Both the position numbers and the translations under genes were made by a program. From the NCBI GenBank assembly GCA_033060915.1, contig CM065397.1:14696001-14760000 (forward strand): a stretch of 64,000 nucleotides of DNA, written 5' to 3'. A model generated the notes under the pieces. The model saw only the letters and a list, made by a program, of their open reading frames with translations, did no database searches and was not told the DNA's origin. Source of the stretch: Euryodendron excelsum. Its lineage: Eukaryota > Streptophyta > Magnoliopsida > Ericales > Pentaphylacaceae. This document shows, piece by piece, positions 11,576-22,768 of this stretch (position 1 is the first letter of the stretch; each line of letters starts with the position of its first letter).

Positions 11576-12540
11576 TGGTTGTGGTGGTGGTGGGCGGCGA
11601 CCGGTGGAGCGGCGGTGATTGGCTTGAAATTTTCGTTCAAATCACAAAAGAATAAATTTTAATTACTCCTATTTTATATGGAGTAGCTACTAATAAACAA
11701 AGCTTAACTATTAATTGTGGACCTTAGATCCATTAGATAACAGGCCCCAGAAATTGAAAAAAAACACAAACAAACAAACAGGATTTATACCCACAAATTG
11801 AAATCGCTTGCATGTAAAATGGGATTACCGTGCCCAGAAGAGAAAGTAGCTTGGTCATTATGACCTAAGGAGCACATGTAATTTCATCCACCATCAGTAT
11901 TTCCACTGCACATCCATCATGCACAAATTATGTATTTTTATGATATATATATATATATGTATGTATATAGACTTCATTGATATCAGTGAGAAGAATTTAT
12001 TATCATTTCAGTAGTTTCATGGCTTTCGTCAAGTTGGGTGGTTGTGGTGATTCATGGTGGTGGCGGCGGTGGTGGGCATTGGAGGAAGGAGAAGAAAGGA
12101 AGATTTATTTTTTCAAAAAAAAAAAATTAAAACACTTTTTTGTGAGTGACAACTTTTTTTACAATTTTTTAACAAGTCCAATAGGTACCTTATATTCAAC
12201 CAATTTAAACCCACTTCTAATTAGGTTTGCATAATGTAATCCAATTAAACCCATTAAAAAAGTTGAACGGATTTAGATGGGTTTTAAATAAATAAAATTG
12301 GACAAGTTCATGGACATGAGCTGAGTTTGCCAAACCTATATTCGACAGATGGGTCTCGTTTATCTTCCGCATGTCCAAGTTACTTTTCTTTTTGTCCAAA
12401 TCTATATTATTATTATAAGAAAACATTTTAATTTGGAGAAGTCTAATTTTTTAAGCTTGTCACTTTATAAGTTACAAAATAGTTCACACCATTAATAATT
12501 TTTATATTTGTTGTCTTCATTGCGAATTAGCCGTTTTTGG
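11576..12540. other. AT-rich stretch, no gene recognised
   Basis: Two similar G/T-rich patches (ggtggttgtggtg-like) lie at about 11573-11620 and 12038-12080. Between them is a short (at)n tract at 11943-11960. No ORF here has recognisable protein features. Confidence 0.4.
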
Positions 12541-12543
12541 TTA

Positions 12544-12712
12544 GGAAAATGCTATTCTGTCAGAAAATTTGTACCACCAGAATGATGTGACAATGATATT
12601 AATATAATTAAAGGCTATCATAATAAGTGTTTTATTTTAAAGTGAATGACTCTTATCCAATCATATTATTTTTTTGATAAATTTTATATAAATTTTTCTG
12701 TTTATATACCCA
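12544..12712. repeat. MITE, 'ggaaaatgctatt' family, copy 1
   Basis: It shares the block order ggaaaatgctatt, aaaatttgtacc, atgatgtg, ataattaaaggctatcat, gtgttttattttaaa with copies at 25789 and 63457, and with an interrupted copy at 52158. The right end is decayed. Ends of better copies are inverted (ggaaaatgctat / atagcattaccc). Confidence 0.65.
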
Positions 12713-13326
12713 TTTAGTTATAAGTAATTTGTGTTAGATTGTTGATTTCATCATGTACCAAATGAAATGCACCAAAAACATTCTTCGCTTAATCAATTAA
12801 GTAAAATCTCGAAATTCCATCCTATTTTACTAACATTAAACGTCTCTTTCCAAAAGTCGTGGTATTATTCCTAATTTTATATTTTTTTTAAATGTGAGAA
12901 TTAAATATCTCCAGCCAACTTTGACCTTTGAAGGGATCAATTGCTTCTGCTGAGGAGAATTCATCACATCATCTAATTCATGTTAAATGATTTTAATCCC
13001 AATCTAGCATTTCTGACAATGGTAGGTACAGCGCATTTCTTGTGCCAAAAAGGCATTTTGAATTGTCTTTTTCAAATGAAATCAGTATTCAGCTACACTA
13101 GATGGTAGATACAAACAAAACCAAGAGGGCATCGAAGGCGGTTCAACTTTGAAATGTTTGAATACTCTTTTGGTAGGTCTAAATACCAAAGCATAAGGTG
13201 GTACGGCTTTTATTAAGTTTTTTTTATTTTACTTTTTTGGTTTAAAAGAAAAAAAAATTTTTAACTCTTTTGCTTTTAACAAGATAAGATAAATGGAAAA
13301 GTAAAAAAATTAAAAAAAAAAACTTC
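12713..13326. other. AT-rich intergenic stretch, no gene recognised
   Basis: Long A and T runs and no coding signature. Nothing further can be supported. Confidence 0.4.
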
Positions 13327-13606
13327 CTGTTTGGCAACGTTGATTATTTTTGTTTTTGTTTTTTTTTCAAAAAAAACAAAAAATAGCCTTTGTTTAAATT
13401 TTTTTTTTTAGTTTTTTACAAAATTTAAAAAAAAATTTAAAAACACTAAAATAGGTGTGTTCTCTCTTATCAAAATATTGGTCTAGCACTATTAGCACAA
13501 CGATAACATATAAATGCTTATTAATAAACCACAAAAAACACACAGCATAAACACAAAATAAAAACACACAACAAAAAACGAAAACAAAAAACGTTACCAA
13601 AGAGAC
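13327..13606. mobile_element. Foldback MITE, tandem copy 1
   Basis: The ends are inverted: gtttggcaacgtt at the left and aacgttaccaaagagac at the right. The interior is A/T-homopolymer-rich and carries the block ggtctagcactattagcacaa. It lies 23 bp from a second copy in the same orientation with the same internal block. Confidence 0.65.
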
Positions 13607-13629
13607 TTGTTTTTAAGCAAAAAAAAGTC

Positions 13630-13881
13630 GGTCTCGTTTGGTAACGTTTTTTGTTTTTTTTTAAAAAAAAAAATGCCGTTTGTTTAAATTTTTTTTTTTT
13701 TTTACAAAATTCAAAAAAAGAAAACTAAAAACACTAAAATGTACAAAAACATTGGTCTAGTATTATTGGCACAACGATAACCTATAAACGCTCATCATCA
13801 AACTATAAAAAACACACAGTAAAAACACAAAATAAAAATACATAGCAAAAAATAAAAATTGACAACGTTACCAAACGGACC
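13630..13881. mobile_element. Foldback MITE, tandem copy 2
   Basis: The terminal inverted repeats ggtctcgtttggtaacgtt and aacgttaccaaacggacc match at nearly every position. The internal block ggtctagtattattggcacaa aligns with copy 1. The two copies are about 85% alike in the non-homopolymer parts by eye. Confidence 0.7.
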
Positions 13882-15132
13882 GAAGTTTGAAAAAAATCCA
13901 ACCAAATGGGTTAGTCAGACTTGCCGAAAAGCTTGCATGTTTGGTATCATTATAAAAAAATTTGTTTTTTGTTTTTGTGCTTCGGAAACAAAAACAATGA
14001 AAATTTTGGAAATTCCATCATTTTAATTTCGTTTTCATCATTCGTACGAAGACAATTTTCGAGAATGTGAAAAACAATTACAGTTTGCCAAGGAAGTTTT
14101 TCATATAAATTTGTGCTTTTTTCTCTTTTTTAGAACACTCTCATTTATTTATTTATTATTATTTTTTGTGGTATGGCACATAATTACTAAAATAGAAAGC
14201 GAAAACGAGAAAACATTAGAAGAAACAGAAGAGGGGAAACGCGACCAAAAAATATAAAAAAAAATGAAGAAGGGGGAAAATGATCAAAAATCGATTGGGA
14301 AAAATAGTAAGAGTCTTCATAAAAAAAAATTTTTGTAAAACTTAAAAAAAAACCTTTAAAAAAAGTCTTGGAAACCTATATAAATAATATAATAGATACT
14401 TAATTAAAATTTAAGGAAAAAAATCCAAAAGTCAATACTTCAAGTTTCTAGATAGTTTAATTTCTGCAAAGTTTTTCACCAATTTCTCATTAGTTTTCCA
14501 AGAATTTTTAGAACATTTTCCACTAATTTCTGAAACATCTTTCAAGCATATTTTGAAATATTTTTCTAAAACTTCAAAACGAGTTTTGTATTCTAAATGA
14601 GTTTTCCGGTACTTGTGCTCTAACATCTCCACGTTTCATGCACTAGATTGGACATTGTAGACCGTCCATCAGCTCTGACAAAATAGGCCCGCCTAATTAG
14701 TGGGCCTACAACCCTTTGCAAAGCCCATCAAAAGTCCAAACCTTCCAATTCCATTAAGAGGCCCATATGCTAAGGCAGCCACGTGGAAGTCACCAAAAAG
14801 ATCCTTCTTGTACTGCATGTACTACAACTACTACCAACAAACTTTTAAAAAATGCCAATCCATGTACTGCAGCACTAGTACTACAATCTAATGCATCTTC
14901 CATAATTTAGTTTATAAAAAAATAAAGAATTTTTTTCTTTTTGAAAAACTTTTTATAAAAAAAATACTATTATAATGATGTAACAGTAGACAAGATACAA
15001 TGACAAGCGTTTTGTTTTCAAACAAAAAGATCACAAACAATATTCAATGATTAGTGTTTTTTCTTCAAATAAAAGGATCACAAACTGTAAAGAAATTCTG
15101 TACAAAATTTTTCTATCTAAACCTTTTGAATT
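13882..15132. other. Intergenic stretch with site-II-like motifs, no gene recognised
   Basis: Mostly AT-rich. Around 14685-14765 several GGCCC/GGGCC words lie close together (aggcccg, gtgggcct, aagcccat, aggcccat), like the TCP-bound site II elements of plant promoters, but I see no gene they would serve. About 14935-15110 is weakly like the 16690-16855 repeat (blocks atgatgta, atcacaaac, tacaaaattttt). Confidence 0.35.
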
Positions 15133-15877
15133 CTACATAGTGAAACAGCTACCATTGCTAGTTCGAGCTGTAACTTTCACTGCTGGAGCAATCTTTGTGT
15201 GACCTACTTCCTCCCATCTCCGGCGAAACGACGGCCTCGGCAGGTTTTCCGGCACAACTGTCTCCAATGCATTCAGTCGCCACGGCTGGCAAGCTCTCTT
15301 ATCGCTCCATCTATTTCCCTTCTCACTTGATTCAACAACTGGCCGCATATCGATCTCAGCAATCGCAATGCCTTCACTCCCCACTAAATTGTCCATTTCA
15401 AGGCCAATTACAATACATGCCACCCCCAATACGCATTGGCTTCTCCATGATCTCTCCTTCCTTGGCCTGCAAATTAACAACCCACAACTCAAATTCTAGG
15501 ATATAAGGAGAAAGATTAACCCAACAATAGTGGCATCCCATTAATAATTAAGACTGTAGATTCAACTTACTCTTCCCTTACAACTCTAATGTATCAAAAT
15601 ATAAAATAAAAAGTTGAAGGATATAAGCTGATAACAATTGTTTTCTATTTTCATGATTTGGGTTATTAAGAACCAACGCGGAATAAAGCATCAAATGGTG
15701 AAAATTGTACGTATATGAAGCGCATGTTAGCAAAAAGAATATGCTAGGTACTATAGTGCACCGGTGGGAAGTTTTGACTTACCATGCAACTTCGGTTGCC
15801 TTTGTAGGGAGGGAAGGTGGGCTAGAAGTAGGCGGTGGAGGGGATAGATTGAGGCAGCAACTTGTTGATATGGCCAT
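15133..15877 (-). CDS. CV: CHLOROPLAST VESICULATION (CV)-like protein, 2 exons
   Basis: Exon 1 is 15783-15877, exon 2 is 15133-15466; the intron (316 bp) has GTAAG and TTTGCAG ends. The joined frame is 142 aa and ends at TAG. The N-terminus MAISTSCCLNLSPPPPTSS is Ser/Pro-rich with few acidic residues, as in chloroplast transit peptides. The conserved body holds WRSQCVLGVACIVIGLEM (residues about 39-56), the motif NRWSDKRACQPW (83-94) and LETVVPENLPRPSFRRRW (99-116). From memory the start and C-terminal block match CV (Arabidopsis At2g25625), which moves to chloroplasts under stress or senescence, forms vesicles carrying thylakoid and stromal proteins to the vacuole, and binds PsbO. No stop or frameshift is seen. 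The start is the first ATG after a (GA)n leader. The name rests on recall, not alignment. Confidence 0.75.

Positions 15878-15921
<44 letters not shown>
15878..15921 (-). repeat. (GA)21 microsatellite in the 5' leader of the CV-like gene
   Basis: On the minus strand about 21 GA dinucleotides end two bases before the start codon at 15877. Reading frames across it that give Arg-Glu or Leu-Ser repeats are artefacts. GA repeats in plant leaders are known targets of BASIC PENTACYSTEINE factors, so length changes here could alter expression; that is inference. Confidence 0.9.
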
Positions 15922-15923
<2 letters not shown>

Positions 15924-15960
15924 AGTTGGAATAGTGGAGAGAAAAGGGGTGGAGCATGAG

Positions 15961-15972
15961 TTATATGTATAG
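15961..15972 (-). promoter_or_regulatory. Possible TATA element of the CV-like gene
   Basis: On the minus strand ctatacatataa lies about 85 bases upstream of the start codon, which would put the transcription start just before the GA tract. There is no direct evidence for a start site. Confidence 0.35.
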
Positions 15973-16075
15973 GCACATGAGCTGCGCAAGTTAACAATCG
16001 AGAGAGGAGTTCGAGTTGTTGGTCGGTTTACGTTAGCTGAGGAGGGGGACAAACGGTGGCTCGTGGTGTTTGGAA

Positions 16076-16081
16076 CACGTG
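16076..16081. promoter_or_regulatory. G-box CACGTG upstream of the CV-like gene
   Basis: A palindromic CACGTG in the context aacacgtggggg lies about 200 bases upstream of the start codon. G-boxes with ACGTG cores bind bZIP/ABF, bHLH and NAC-linked regulators in ABA, light and senescence responses, which fits the expected stress induction of CV. The functional link is inferred. Confidence 0.5.
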
Positions 16082-16370
16082 GGGGTCACCCCCATTAATC
16101 AAGGAAGATGCCTCTTCTTTGCTTGCCGTCTTTGTAGCGCCTCTTTTGTCTCCTGTAGTCGCGTGTTGAAAAGGCTTACCTCTAAATTGCGCCGGCGAAA
16201 GTGGTTTCTTTGAACCTCTTTTTACACATTCTTGCACGCTTCAAAATGTAGATATTTTTGGGGGAATTTCAGCTACCTCCCTCATGTTTGGGAAATGGCA
16301 AAAGGCCCAACAAATTTTGGTATCTTCCAATTACCTCTATGTCGTGACGAAGAACTAAGAGAGTAGTAGG

Positions 16371-16922
16371 CAGGGGCGGAGAGACATAATTGTCCTCTCA
16401 AATTTTGATAAATTATATTTTTGCCTATAACTTTAGATATTTCTTTCAATTTTCCCCCTCTAAAGGTTTATAAATGCCTCTCCATTTTTAAAAACTGGAC
16501 TTTGACCTACAATTTTAAAAATATATCTCCATTTGCCCTCTCTAAGAATTTACAAATGCCCCTCTTAAATATTTAATTTGCTTCAAACATCCCTTCATAT
16601 GTTATATATAAAAACTTATATATATTATATAGATATATAGAAGTCAAGTTTTCTATTGTTGATTATGAAAAAAAAAATTTTCTATTTTTACACAATTTTT
16701 CATATAAAAAAATTCTAGTAAAATGATGTGGTAGTACCACTTTAAAAATTTTGAGCCAAAATAGTCGGTATTTTAATTTGAAATGAAAATATCACAAACA
16801 ACTACATCATTATGTGAGAATTTTATACAAAAATTTTGGCTATATAGTACTACTGTGAAAAAAATATATGGGTCGTGAATAATTGTTTCCCCTTCTAAAT
16901 AAATTTTCTGACTCCGCCACTA
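16371..16922. mobile_element. Non-autonomous hAT-like element
   Basis: The terminal inverted repeats are caggggcggag and ctccgccacta. The flanking 8-bp sequences are GTAGTAGG (16363-16370) and ATAGTAGG (16923-16930), a target duplication with one mismatch, as hAT elements make. The 552-bp interior has no transposase. Its part 16690-16855 holds blocks (atgatgtggtag, then atcacaaac) that resemble the ggaaaatgctatt MITE family. Confidence 0.7.
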
Positions 16923-18645
16923 ATAGTAGGGGTGAACATTTGTTGGGCACAGCCAGTTCAGGCTAGGTCTACACTAAAAAAATTTTATTGAGCCTAAAAC
17001 CAAATTTCAAGCATGTCAAAAATAAAAACTATCTAAATTCATAAATATATAAAAATATATTATTTTATATATATTCGAGTTGGGCCAACTTTAAAAAAAA
17101 AAATTTAAACCCATCTATTAATGTAATTGGGCCTAAAAAAACTCAAGTTTTAATAAATGATAGGCAGGCTTAGGCGAACCAAGCGAGCTATCAAGCTCGT
17201 GGCCACTTCTATAAAGTTGGAATAAAATAATAATAATACATATAATAAAAATTTAATAACAAAAAATAGGAAATTGGATAACATTTATATAACAAGTGAA
17301 AATCAAGTCAAATAACAAATTTCAATCTTCACCAATCAAATATTAGTTTCTCTTTCTGCAAAAGTCACCGACATTTTACTATTATTTCTCTATATCAAGT
17401 CTCTCTCTCATCACCATTAACTACACATACCTACCACTACTATCTTTATTTGGTGATTTGTTTCGGTAGAGAGAAATATAAACAGAAAATGGAGAAGAAT
17501 TAGAAATATTTCTATAATACATAAAGGTACCTTTTTATTTGTACCTACAAAGATTTTTTTTAGCGACAACAATGATAAGCGATAGTGGCAGTGGTCGGTG
17601 GTGTGAGACCAGAGAGGGTGGGAATGTTTTACTCGATGACTTTTTTTATACTAGGAGGGTGACACTCACTATGTACGTATATTATGTTACATTATAATAT
17701 ACCCTAACATTTTATCTACCGATTTCAGTTGTAGAGATAAAGCCAATTGATGAAAGAGTGTATCCACATATACAAGTGAAGATAAAACAGGAAATGATGG
17801 TAGTAGATTACAAAACTATTATTATAACATTATCTATCACCTTTTAACATGTGAAAAATATCTCATGACACAAATTAATTATTAATTTCTTTTCGAACTT
17901 TTTGATAATGAAGAAAAGAAAGAATAATTAGAACGTTAGAGATCATGAGGAGTCTATATGATAATTTTGAATAAAAAGTTTGTCCTTTATTAATTCAACG
18001 GGAATAAAATGTTGAGACTTTTTGGTTACAACAATAAAGTGACATAATTTAAATTTGAAACTTCACCAAACTTTACCAAACTCTTAATCAGTGCTTGTTT
18101 CATCATAGTATAGGTACAATTTTGTCATTTCTCTCATGTATGAGGGTTATTTTGGGTATTGTGAAACAATTTGACAATTTTCAAGGGCATTAGGACCTTT
18201 TTGCATGCTAAGTGCAATAAAAAAGGAGAGAATCTTGTTGAGGGAAAAAGTTTAGTAGTTAGACAGTACTTTATTATTAGTAGTACTCATTTTTTTAAAA
18301 TTATGACATAGTGTTTTTTTACATTAGTAATTTTTTATAAGAATAATTATCGAATAAGTAGTATTAATCTACTTAACTGTTGATTTTTTTTTTATCTTGT
18401 TAACGGTCTATCACGGAGGCAAGTTTCCAAAATCTCATGGGATTTTTGTTAATTACTGGCACTCCAAGAGAAGTAATTGCTAAACACATTTGTTTTTTTT
18501 TAAGTTAACTCACATGCAAAATTGGACTTCTAGTGATGAGAAAGCTTTGATGGGCCATTGGTTTTGTCCAAATGCTAATGGTAGTTGTTGGGTGCAAAAA
18601 AGGGAGATTGAAAATGTACACGCCTCGAGAGATTTTTTTTTTTTT
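16923..18645. other. AT-rich intergenic stretch, no gene recognised
   Basis: No protein-coding signal. The part 16925-17215 begins aggggtgaacattt and ends near gctcgtggccacttcta, with repeated 'gggccta/aggct' words; it may be another decayed foldback element, without a convincing target duplication. Confidence 0.35.
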
Positions 18646-19160
18646 TTAAATGTAGTTACAAAAATATCTTCTAAATTACAATTTAATATCATCAAAACCC
18701 TCTAAATTTTAAAACATAACGAATTGGCCATTGAACTATTAATTTGCATCAATCAATACCTTATGTTAGCAATTTATTAGTTCAGTGAATAAAAAATTGA
18801 TTTATCACTTACACATATTCACAAAAGCATAGTTTTATAAATAAAATGACCTTTTATTTTTATAATAATTATCTAATGACTTAAATATCCCTTCAGTTGT
18901 CCTTATATTTACATATCATTCCAACATGCATTTCAATCATTAGATAGTTATTATAATGAAATAATATTAATTTAAATATAAAATCATATGAATATATAAA
19001 TATATGTAAGTCACATGACAAATTTTCATCTATTTTTTTAACGAATTGCTAATATAAGGTGTTAATTAATAAAAATTGATAATTCAATAGGTCAATGTTT
19101 TACATTTTGATACTAAATTATAGTTCAAAAGAGTATTTTTATAATTACTTTTTTTTTATT
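18646..19160. repeat. Long imperfect inverted repeat (foldback element), arms about 150 bp
   Basis: The left arm, about 18648-18800, contains ggccattgaactatt, taccttatgttagcaat and ttgatttatcactta. The right arm, about 19000-19155, is its reverse complement with mismatches, including attgctaatataaggt and attcaataggtcaatg. The spacer is about 200 bp. A transcript would fold into a long hairpin. Confidence 0.7.
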
Positions 19161-19374
19161 TAAAGCAAGACCCACATTATATAAATCAATAAGAAATTTA
19201 CGATCAACACGCATGAGCCCTTGTTGCTAAAGTATGTGATGACGCTAGACAACGTCGATCAATCTAGCAAACCATACATATGACATGCATCGAACATATA
19301 ACAAAATATCCATTATTATTGATGGGTTAACACAGCATTTAATTAGGTTTGATTATCAACATTGTATCCTTTTA

Positions 19375-19775
19375 GGAGGTGTTTGGACGGTAACGGTTAT
19401 AAGTTATAAGTTATTTTTAAAAATAATTATTTGATAATTTTTTACGAAAATGTGTAGTAACGTCTATAAGTCACTTTTTTAAGTGGTGCTTTGATAAAAG
19501 GCTTTTTTAAGTAACTTTCTTAAGTAGCTTTTTAGGGTGAGCTAACTAATATTTTAAAAACAAGCTATAGACTATAAATTTACTAGCCCGTTTAGTATAA
19601 CTTTTTTTTTTTAACTTTTTGGCTCGTAAGAAAAATAGATTTTTTTTTTTTTACTTTTATAAGCTAAAGATAAGCAAAAACACAAAAAAAATTTACAAAA
19701 ACAAAAAAAAACTTGACTTTTTTACTAATAAGCTAAAAAAAAAAGTAAAAAAGTCCTACCAAATAGGATAAAGAA
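19375..19775. repeat. Foldback MITE-like sequence
   Basis: The part 19584-19770 has inverted ends (gcccgtttagtataac / gtcctaccaaatagg) and T-rich against A-rich arms, with ggctcgtaag mirrored by ctaataagct. The adjoining 19375-19580 is a related, more decayed unit beginning ggtgtttggacggtaacg. It is similar in design to sequences near 13327, 62430 and 63096. Confidence 0.5.
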
Positions 19776-20990
19776 GAAAAAGCTATTTTCAAAAACCCCA
19801 TTAGTTTAACTTTCTTACCTTGATAGCTACTTTTCTAATGGAATCATTCTCGGTTGGAATAACTTTTTTATTAGCTTTTGAATGAGATTTTTTTTAAGTT
19901 TTTAAACTTTTAGACATATCGTTTAAGTTTATACCATTGATAAGAAATTAAATTTTAGTTGAAAAGGTTAATGTAAATGAGATTTTTAGAAAGTCCGAAT
20001 CTGCTCTGCGAATCAAGTTGACGAGCTCCAAGAAATCTACAAGAGAAGTAAACAGTAAGAATATATTGATCCTCTTTGGATTGATGGCACTTGATGACCA
20101 AGTCAGACCAACTTAACCTTAGTGAACTCAATGAAGAGTGCTTTCAATACTAACTCAAATGAATGTAGCTTACTTTTTAGTGGCATGGTAAATTTATAGG
20201 CTTCGGAGGCCCCACTTTCTTCTAGGAGTGGTTCTCTCTCTCCTTCTAGGAGTCAGTCACTTTTAAATTATTTCAAGATGGATTTAGTCTTATCCTTAGG
20301 TGTCTCAGTACAGGTCAGCTTATGACTCCTGCCCATTGGGTTTGTCTATTGAACACCTTTGGTCTTAATTTACTTTGTTGGGCCTTTCCTCTTTAGATCG
20401 GGCTCGTTATGTTTATCCTCTGGGCTGTCTGATTCATTTGATCCACAATTGCCCCCCAGCCCTTGTGCTTTGTTTGGCCGAGCTCGGGGGACATGGGTTG
20501 TACCTGGCCTTAAATGCTCGTCGCTTTATGACATGACCATAGGTTGTCACCAGGTGCCTTTTGAGATTCGCACGCCATGTGGCATATGCTGACTCGGTCA
20601 GTTACTAAAAGGTAGTTTTTCATTAATTGTTAAGGTGACCTCTCAGTTCAAGAATAATGATGCAGCCATTCCTAGGTTTCTGAAATGACGGTGAGCTCCC
20701 CTATAAGCCTATCTCTCCAAAGAACTATTCACCGTAGCTTTGAAGAGATAACTGCCGAGAGAGAGTGTCGACCTGCTTTTTGTAAGTGTTCAAGATCCTA
20801 TCTAGCCCTTTTATTTGCACATTCATATTGTCGACCATGCAATCATGGCTGCACGAATTAGGAATATGCTTAGTACTTTCGGGGTCATCATTGCTTTTAA
20901 GGTGAGGTATCAATTCCCACCAAGAGTTGATATCAAGTTGGTCGGCCATAACAAATTTTGTTTCTAAGAGTCGAACAAGGGGATAGCCTT
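19776..20990. other. Decayed repeat DNA, no gene recognised
   Basis: The composition becomes GC-richer after 20350 (for example ccgagctcggggg near 20480), like the left end of a decayed retroelement belonging to the coding remnant that follows. A 74-residue minus-strand frame at 20725-20949 (starting MADQLDINSWWEL) has a normal amino acid mix but matches nothing I know. Confidence 0.3.
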
Positions 20991-22768
20991 CCCCTTGATA
21001 GCTATAGTAAAAGGTGGTGTTAGGTTACCTTTTCATCCATTCTTGCTTCGGTTCCTTCGCCACTATACACTGTGCCCAGCTCAATTGGCATCCAACGTTT
21101 TTAGGATAATGATGGGTATAGTATAGCTAAACCGCATCCATGAGTTTGCATACTGGTATAAACCCGTAAAAGTCGGCAATGACTACCAAAAGTATTATTT
21201 TCGTTCCAAACATAAGAATAGGGAGATCGTCCAGGTCCTTCTTAATGCGAGAAAGGGAGTGGACGATATTATGATGTGGATCTCAAGCCCTTGGGAATAC
21301 GGGGATGTTCTTGAAGTTGAGTGACCCTCCTGGCATTGTCGTAAAGAGCCCGGTGCCCTAGGTCCATACTTAGAACACCTTGACTTTTCTCTTAGCTAAT
21401 GTTCTTACTTTCTTTACCGATCTGACACTTGCACTCCTTTTGTTTCTAAGTGAGCATGCTAAGCCCAAGAAGCAGTATGAGCATCTTAGGGTTAATTACT
21501 ACTATTGAAGATAGTTTGGGCCTACAAAGGAGAAGACCCATAGCAGGGAGTCAGCAGAGCTACTCATATTATCCTGTGATACCCAATTCACTACCAATCA
21601 TTCTCGACAACCAAAGGCATTCTCAACGACGTCATCGCTATACTCAAAGAGCAAGGGGAGGTCGGTGACTTCGAAAATATCCCAGAAGGCATTGTGATAC
21701 CATACATACACGATTCTAGCCGAGTCATAGTCATCACTGTTCCTACCGAGGTTGAAACAAACCCAACTCCTAACACCGAGGTGGAAGTAGAAACTGATAC
21801 TGCTGAAAAGTCGGCATCATCCAGCTGAGGTTTGCTTCAACTGCTAAGTTCCCCAATATTAATCCCTGTCGAGGAAAAAGAGCTGAGCTCAAGCCCTTCG
21901 TCGTCATCACGATCAATTACGCTAGCTTCGTCACCATCATCATCATCCTCGATTTCTTTTTTCGAAGTTGCCTCTACTTCGACTTCTACTCCATAGGTAG
22001 TTCTAGATCGCCAATCGGCTTGCTAATACAGGTAACAAGTCTCTTCAAGCACTGAAACAGATGATGAGCTGGGCAACATATAAACACGAAGTTTGGTGAC
22101 AAAAATTGCTAAAAGAAAGCCCAAAGGTGCTTAAGCCTCTACGACCGGGGTTAACATAGCTCAACCACCCAAGCCTCTGCCACTGGCCACCACTGAAACT
22201 AGAGCTGGAACAAGTATGCCATCATCAGACTAGTGGGTTGAGTCGAATGCTAGGCAGGTGACTAAGATCGTGATCCAACTAGTGGCCGGCACACGTCTTA
22301 TAACCACCTTTGACTCTAGTCTTGTTGACCCCTCTATTGCGGTGGGACTGGTCGAGGGAGCTATCTTACCTCGGAACCAAGTAATGCTGGGGCAGGTGGC
22401 TAGAGCCAAGATCTTCATAGGAGTGGTCCATAATAGTTTGTTGGTGAGTATGCATGTCGTTTTCTTTAGCCCTTTCCCTCTTTTGGTTTTCCCTATTTGA
22501 TTCTAGCTATGTTTCTCTGTTTTCAGACTGCTTTCTAGGCCTACAATGCTATGTCCCACTTTGCAGTTATGGATAAAGAGGTAAAGAAGCTGAAGCAACA
22601 ATGCATGCGACTTGAAAATAGAGGCCCGGGCTCCCAAGCAAGCTGTGGTTGACGCAAAGGTCGAGCTTAAAAAGAGCAAGGGATTCATGGCTTCTATTTT
22701 GGCTAAATTCATACAGAGGAACCAGGAGCTCATTAAGGCCAAGGAGGAGATCGAGAAGATGAAGGCCA

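Noticed and set aside
14685..14770. Site-II-like motif cluster as a promoter
   Set aside because: No gene starts within a plausible distance on either strand.
15195..15506. 103-residue plus-strand ORF opposite CV exon 2
   Set aside because: Its antisense frame carries a conserved, spliceable protein; this ORF is its shadow.
15751..16052. ORFs with Arg-Glu or Leu-Ser repeats beside the CV-like gene
   Set aside because: They are alternative frames through the (GA)21 tract; the CV-like frame starts just after it.
20725..20949. 74-residue minus-strand ORF as a gene
   Set aside because: No start context, splice partner or recognisable motif; it lies in decayed repeat DNA, so it is only mentioned.
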